From: Catonia carolina
Lineage: Eukaryota > Arthropoda > Insecta > Hemiptera > Achilidae
NCBI GenBank assembly: GCA_035578175.1
Contig: JAQMRL010000004.1
Location: forward strand, 36,038,401 to 36,102,400
Length of the DNA: 64,000 nucleotides
Direction: 5' to 3'
In this document: piece after piece, positions 58,451 to 64,000 of the stretch
Numbering within the stretch: the first letter of the stretch is position 1
Layout: each line of letters starts with the position of its first letter
Notes under the pieces: model-generated
Databases searched by the model: none
Seen by the model: only the letters and a program-made list of their open reading frames with translations
Told to the model about the DNA's origin: nothing
Program-made: the position numbers and the translations under genes

Positions 58451-59075
58451 ATATATTTTTAATCTGATATTTTTTACCTTCATTGAATCGATAAAAATGT
58501 TGAGCTTAATGAAAAATAATATTATTTTGATACTTGATTAGATAAATCGATCCATTTCTCGTTGCTTAGATAAAATCCAAAGAGTGAAATATTAAATGAA
58601 ATTTAGAGACAAACGTAGTTGGCTCGAAAGTTTTAAAAGACTTTTAATATGGTAGTCAAAGTTTTAACTTACAGTACATTGCAATAAAAACTTTTAATGT
58701 AATGATTTTTATCAACTCTTAAGGTTTAAACTTTATAATAATATTCCCTATTTAACTTTTATATTGTTTTACTGTACGTTATACATAGGTAAGAAATACA
58801 TGTTTTCTGTTTTCGTTAATAATATGTTAACTTTTTTAAATGTAACTTGTTTTTCACAAGTTCCTTTGTATTTCATGTAAAAAATAATAACTATGTACTA
58901 TGTAAAACCTGTTAACTCGCATAACGTTCTCTTCACAATAGAAAAAGAAAAAAACAATTTCCTTTAAGCCTCACTTATTTATGTACTTCGGTTTCCGGTC
59001 TCTGAATTAACCGTGGAAACTTAATACTTGATTGATATTTGCGGTAGGCCTACATTTTGTTACCCTAATTTAAAA
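58451..59075. other. AT-rich, no gene seen
   Basis: Nothing recognised except a TAGGCCTA octamer (59045-59052). Confidence 0.5.
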
Positions 59076-59146
59076 CAATAAGCAACCTCATGAACCAATG
59101 AGATGAGGATGATATGTATGACGTATAAATTAGGTGTAGTCTTTGT
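59076..59146 (-). mobile_element. SINE S2 fragment
   Basis: ATGAGATGAGGATGATATGT then ATGACGTATAAATTAGGTGT and AGTCTTTG are the reverse complement of the S2 body near its 3' end. About 70 bp. Confidence 0.75.
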
Positions 59147-59794
59147 AAAATTATTAAATAATGGAATTGAGACACGCCTGATTTAGTAAAAATATAAATC
59201 TCAGAAGGTTGACGTTACACTTTACATAAATTAACTTGAATGGTGTCGTTTGCTTTAACAAATTAAGGAATGTGGGTGTGAAGATCGTAAGGGAAGTAAA
59301 AATTTAAAAAGAACTTCTCGCGGAACGAACCAATTAAGAATTGTTACAAGCAAATAAATTAAAAATTAGTAGATTGTCCTTTGAGGAAAAGACAGAAAGG
59401 AACCCTGGTGAGCCTTTGATGTTTGAACATATCCAGGTAGAGGTGTGGTCAAATATTTGTCATTGGCTTACCGGTATCTATGTGTATAACAGGTGTCTGA
59501 TTTGAGGATTTTTGGTGGGAATTATAAAGGAAAAGAGTCGGAAAGGGGAGATGAATGAATAAAGACAGTTAGTTGGAAACGAGAGATCGAAGGATGCACA
59601 GTGAGTTTGGTGGGCGACAAACGCTAAATGACAAACAGTTGAGATTAGGTTTAAATATTAGAGTATTTCAGTTACATTAGTATACCTAGTAAGTTATACA
59701 TCACAATCAAACAGTAAAAAACAAAAAAACACTATAATTCTCCAGCATCACCGCGGAAATAATACCATTCATCTATAACTGAACTTAATTCATC
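59147..59794. other. AT-rich, no gene seen
   Basis: Nothing recognised. Confidence 0.5.
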
Positions 59795-60033
59795 TTCTTC
59801 TTCTTCTTGATAGTCTCTTCTACTCCAAATCATCAAAAAAGAAACTACAGGACCTGTTCCGGCATCCACCAGCTACAAAAGATCCCGATTTGTGCCCTAC
59901 GGACAGCTGGCGACTTCCGACCAGTGGAGGTATCCTGATCAAAACATCCTCTGAAAGCGATCGGTTCACAACTCCAACATACGACATCAAGTAACGCAAG
60001 ATAGTAAAAAACCTTCAGATATTTATAAATCAT
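59795..60033 (-). pseudogene. Possible RTE-type 3' tail
   Basis: The minus strand reads W-W-M-P-E-Q-V followed closely by a stop and a GAAGAAGAAGAAG run, which is the terminal pattern of RTE-type 3' ends elsewhere in the window (near 4605 and 62890). The upstream residues (frame to 60033) do not clearly match, so only the last ~80 bp are supported. Confidence 0.4.
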
Positions 60034-60170
60034 TGAATTGTAAATGTGCCATCGCCAACATACCCATCTATATGCGTGAACGAGTTGAACAGAACTTCAG
60101 AAATCGGGTAACTCAGTACATTGACAATGAGCTCCGCCATTTGACCGATGTCATCTTTAAAACTATGTAA
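59955..60170 (+). other. Unassigned open frame (71 codons)
   Basis: A plus-strand frame free of stops from 59955 to the TAA at 60168-60170, with a balanced composition unlike AT-rich chance frames. It includes IYKSLNCKC, IPIYMRERVEQNFRNRV and YIDNELRHLTDVIF. I cannot assign it to a family. It lies opposite and beside the possible LINE tail and may be debris of an unknown element or an exon. Confidence 0.25.
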
Positions 60171-61381
60171 TAAAAAAATTCAAGTGATGTATTTTACAAT
60201 AAAAATTATATTACCATGATATCTTACTCCTTTTTTTGACTTTTTAAATCAGCTAGTTTCCTCGCCGCATCTTGTATATTTAGTATTTATTTAACCCAGA
60301 TCCCAAACGAACCTAAGCTTAGGTGTTACTGTATAGTCTAATTAATTAGTTTTGTTATTCTTTACACTGTAATAAAAGTATATTTTTATAATAAATTCAT
60401 ATAATAAAACGTAATAAATTTGTATTATTTTAAATATATGAGAGAAGACGGGTTAGTAAAGAAATTATTTATCAGTTTATTACACAAACCCAGCTGCTGG
60501 TACGGTTCTTCTTTGAGGAAAGGGAACGGAACTCCGTAGTTCCTAGAGTGTCTTGCTTGCGTTTGCTAGAATATAAATACACGACCCCTATACGGATGGG
60601 TACTCTTCGGTACTTTGTAGTGTTGGGAATACACCAGCAACTTATAAATTTGCATTAGCTTGGAATTTCCTTTTCGTCTTTCTACTTCTTCTCCCTTTTA
60701 AAACGGAAGACGTTCATATATTTTTGTTTTGAAAACGACAAACCATAAAGTCATAAAATAATCTTAACATCAGTTTTAAAAAAGTTTTCTTCTTTTTTGT
60801 ATTTTGTTTGCGGAAAGCATGAAAAAGTTTTTTCCAAAATAACTTTGTAACCTTAATTTCATTACGTTTCTTTAATTTGAATATTTGAGCCTAAAATGTT
60901 TCTTCTTAAAAATAAGAATTACAATTTGAAAGAAAATATTTCGTTATTAAAATTTACGAAAACTTTCTATCTTGGATAAAAATTGTAAAATTTGAGATAA
61001 ATATTTTACATGTAATTTCAACACCTGTGTAAGAATTTTGTTGAAATATAGTAAATTTTATAACAATAATGGGTTTTCCGAGCAAACATTGAAAACATTT
61101 TCCAATAATCATAAAAAAATTTTAGGCTACTTAGTCTTTGCCATAAATTTTTCAAATTTTTTTAACTCTGCTTCTCCAACCAGACCTCAGTATTTCTATC
61201 ATGGTAATGGATCGTAAAATGTAATTTAAAAGTTAATTCAAAATTGACTTTTTTCTTTAAAAATTATTTTTTGCATTTAAAATCCTGAGCAGTTTTTTTA
61301 AGACCAGACCATTTCCAAAGAAGAACCAGTTCAACATTTACATCAAACTGATATAAAAAGTACTTAAAAATTAATAAACTA
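60171..61381. other. AT-rich; short shared repeat copy 3
   Basis: CCCAGATCCCAAACGAACCT at 60295-60314 is a degraded copy of the short family at 331-385. A TATAAATA lies near 60572-60579 in slightly GC-richer sequence. No gene was recognised. Confidence 0.4.
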
Positions 61382-61597
61382 TTGAAAATTTATTTGCTTT
61401 GTGAAATAAAACAATTTTTAAATGTGACAAATAAAAATTTAGAAACTGAACAAGACATGAAGCAAGTTCTTAGTAACGAGAAAGAACGAGAAAGAATTTG
61501 CATAGCTGGTCAAGTAAAACCGTACGATAAAACAGCTTATGCATTTAAACATTTTCATTCTACTGTCCTAGGTAGGTGGAGATTGAGTGCCTTTTAA
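61382..61597 (+). other. Unassigned short frame
   Basis: A 71-codon frame, glutamate/lysine-rich in the middle (NLETEQDMKQVLSNEKERER). No family was recognised; it may be chance. Confidence 0.15.
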
Positions 61598-61724
61598 GAA
61601 AGCAACGTGAAAAATATCTTAGTCAATTCAGACGTACGAATAACATTTCTTGAATGTTCTGACATACTATAACGTTTATAGAAAAGTATTGAAGTTATAG
61701 GCATTCTTAAAAAATCGTAAATTG

Positions 61725-61960
61725 GAACACTTTGGATACTTGATTAGAAAATAGATACGAGGTCAGAAACATAGATTATTACAAATAATATGAAAGACAA
61801 GATAATATGCTAAAGTGATCCAAGTTGAAGAAAAACATCTTGGCTAAAATACCTACAAGACTGGTGTGATGCACAAAACATTACGTTTCAGACTAACAGC
61901 AGAAGAAGAAGAAGAAAATTACAGAGAAATTTTTTGGATTGGAGATTTATGATGATGGTC
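61725..61960 (+). pseudogene. RTE-type LINE C-terminal fragment
   Basis: In one frame near 61828-61955 it reads RKTSWLKYLQDWCDAQNITF, an Arg-rich run encoded by AGAAGAAGA, then LQRNFLDWRFMMMV. Upstream, in another frame, is LEHFGYLIRK. This matches the 'LGHIIR ... GRRRxSWLKNLRDWF' tail of RTE-type elements. Confidence 0.7.
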
Positions 61961-62099
61961 TAACGCAAAAATAATTGCTCTATTATGTGCTGCTGTAAAC
62001 AAGATAAAAATTGTCTTCTTAAACGCAGAAGAATAAGGAGATGATTGCAAAATCTAAAATTCATTGCTATATGCATTATTTGAAAATAATAAGTTGTTG

Positions 62100-62940
62100 T
62101 AAATGCTGTGTTTTATTTCTTTACTTTCATGGAATCTATAACCAATCCCACTGACATTAAATCTAACAGTACTCGTACATATTGTGACAATAAAATAATA
62201 TTAGTTCGTGGTATGGTGCAGGAGTGTGAAAATGATCAAAAACAAGCACTCTTCATACTCACCAAAATGATGAAAGAGTACAATATGAATGTATCAAAAA
62301 AGACAATGACTTTTGTCATTTTGTGGTAAGAACCCAACAAGATCCAAAATAGTAATTAATGGACTCATAATAGAGCAAGTGAGCCCATTATAAATATTTT
62401 TGAAACTGATATCTCATATGAGGAGGACCTTGACGTGAAAAATAAGCTATCTAAATTTAATCAGACAGATAGGACGATTCATAGGACACTGAGGAAAAAT
62501 ACCCGAAACATGTTTAAAGTTTTATAAGACGGTGGCAGTTCCAGGCTTGACATACGGGAGTGAAGCAAGGGTGATGAGAAGAAAGGAGGAAAAAATATTC
62601 AAACTGGGGAAATGAAATTCTTAAAGTCTGTCAAGGGTTGTACAAAACAAGACAGGATAAGACATAAAGGATTAAGGCAAGTATTCGGAATTTTTCCTCG
62701 TAACAAAAAAAATTAAACCGGACCCAGTGGGTTGACCACTTAAATAGAATGCCAGAAAGTTGCTTACCTAGAATAGAGAATATTAATATTGAGAATATTA
62801 ATATTAATATCGCTAATTGAATAGCCTATTAGTAAGAAGATATAAACCAATAGGAAGCAAAGATATTGGCAGGCCGACGAAAAGATGGGTGCCGGAGCAG
62901 GTATAAATGCCTAACTTATGAAAAGAAGAAGAAAATTAAT
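62100..62940 (+). pseudogene. RTE-type LINE RT-end to 3' end (decayed)
   Basis: The longest RTE-type fragment here. The frame at 62108-62329 includes QKQALFILTKMMKEYNMNVS and KKTMTF, the stretch following the RT active site. Later pieces read ISYEEDLDVKNKLSKFNQTD, RTIHRTLRKN, and in shifted frames FYKTVAVPGLTYGSEA and MKFLKSVKGCT. After these come GRPTKRWVPEQV and a GAAGAAGAAG end near 62930. Multiple shifts and stops; non-functional. Confidence 0.8.
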
Positions 62941-63534
62941 TCGTGGTAGGCTGGAAGATTAGGATAAAATAGTTTTATTGTATGAAGGGTGTATTGTTGT
63001 ATAACTGGCCTGGGAGGGGTGGAGTGTTGGTGCAAAATTTAGGATAATCAGCACTTATTGTTATTTCTTGTATTAGTGTTTAAGTTTTATTCTATTACAG
63101 TGTATATTAATTTTTATCTATACCTTTTTGTGATTTATTTACAAAATTTCTAAGAATCCCATTATTCCAACTTTCTCGTTCCATCTAACTTTTAATTATT
63201 GCTTTCAGAATTCGGAAGAAAACCTCTCTGCTTCTATTATTTGTATACCACCTCGTCTGTATATTACATTCTTCAAAACTGAAAAAGTATAGAAAAGTTA
63301 GCTTTGTGTATGAGTTAGTTGAATTCAGTTAGTTCAAGATGACTTGTGTGTGAATACGTACTGTACGTTAAGAAAAGGCTGCGTGGTATACATAATGTAT
63401 TTGGTTGTAAGTAAGAGATAGTTGTTAAATGTAAAATGATTCCTATTGTTAGTTAATTTAGCTTAAACTTTACGTTTTGTAATTAATTTAATTATTTAAG
63501 TAAACCATTGTAATTTGTTAGTAATCTAAGTTTC
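62941..63534. other. AT-rich, no gene seen
   Basis: Nothing recognised. Confidence 0.5.
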
Positions 63535-64000
63535 AGCCTGCTTCCAATTACCTCTAAAGTATTTGAGAAAATGTTGTTAAATCGTTTAAAACCTTTTATA
63601 GAAGAGTATAAACTGATTCCAGATCATCAATTCGGGTTTCGTGAACGACACTCGGCTGTAGAACAAGTCCACAGACTAGTCAAACTTATTCAGAAGAGCT
63701 TAGAATTGAAGAAGTTTACTTCAGCTGTGTTCTTGGATATGCAACAGGCGTTCGGTAAAGTTTGGCATCTAGGTCTGTTATACAAAATTGAAATGAAATT
63801 AGAATATCCATACTTCTTGCTTTTTAAAAACTATCTTTTAAATCGTTTCTTCCAAGTTAAATATGATAATGTCTCTTCCAATTTCTACTTATTAAATTCC
63901 GGCGTTCCTCAAGGCAGCATTTTGAGCCCATTCTTATATACGCTTTATACAGCCGACCTTCCAGAACATGAATCTGTTATGACGGCAACGTTTGCAGATG
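63535..64000 (+). pseudogene. Jockey-type LINE reverse transcriptase, runs off edge
   Basis: An uninterrupted frame of 155 codons to the window edge: SLLPITSKVFEKMLLNRLKP, HQFGFRERHSAVEQVHRLVK, motif A VFLDMQQAFGKVWH, motif B SGVPQGSILSP, then up to ATFAD at the edge, where the catalytic YADD-type box begins. It starts inside the RT domain (the S in 'YRPISLLP'), so it is 5'-truncated at about 63535. The first catalytic Asp of motif A is present, but the usual Asp of 'AFDKVWH' is Gly (GGT at 63754-63756), probably a disabling substitution. Whether the rest is intact lies outside the window. Confidence 0.9.

Noticed and set aside
60560..60640. TATA-containing promoter
   Set aside because: A lone TATAAATA in AT-rich DNA with no downstream gene or repeat context.
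1..64000. CRISPR array, operon or bacterial contamination
   Set aside because: No regularly spaced repeats, ribosome-binding sites or adjacent bacterial ORFs; element content is that of an animal genome.

Overview
This window reads as repeat-rich, AT-rich intergenic or intronic DNA from an arthropod nuclear genome, most likely an insect. A hemipteran is plausible but unproven: it rests on the style of the interspersed families, for example the block with a GT tract at 6705-7375, and not on any host gene. There is no bacterial gene organisation and no operon, and I found no host protein-coding gene that I can identify. Almost everything recognisable is a transposable element or its debris.

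The left third (1-22 kb) holds tRNA-derived SINE copies, several copies of a ~380-bp interspersed repeat (called R380 here), 3'-end debris of RTE-type LINEs (4.2, 12.6-13.1, 19.9-20.7 kb), an ~815-bp near-complete palindrome (10590-11404) and a shorter foldback (7376-8137). It also holds a nested insertion. An R380 copy on the minus strand (13800-17518) is split by a 5'-truncated plus-strand Jockey LINE (13903-17275) bounded by a 12-bp duplication, and that element's 3' region in turn carries a minus-strand Jockey LINE (14571-17117). The inner LINE still has endonuclease and reverse transcriptase motifs and is broken by one apparent single-base shift.

The middle (22-44 kb) has a non-autonomous hAT-like element with perfect 8-bp target duplications (22597-23250), a foldback element with a SINE inside it (26131-26901), further SINE and R380 copies, single ends of pogo/Tigger-like elements, and long AT-rich stretches without visible genes.

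The right third (44-64 kb) holds a ~180-bp direct repeat flanking Jockey debris, more RTE 3' ends, two neighbouring copies of a second tRNA-derived SINE, a mariner-like element with both terminal repeats and a shortened transposase, a TA-flanked MITE, and a Jockey reverse transcriptase frame that runs off the right edge.

The most unusual signal is a pair of GC-rich blocks (about 20745-21130 and 50505-51085, both minus strand). Each ends in a sequence matching the 3' stem-loop of replication-dependent histone mRNAs and has a TATA-like box about 370-390 bp upstream, but I could not read a core histone from either one.
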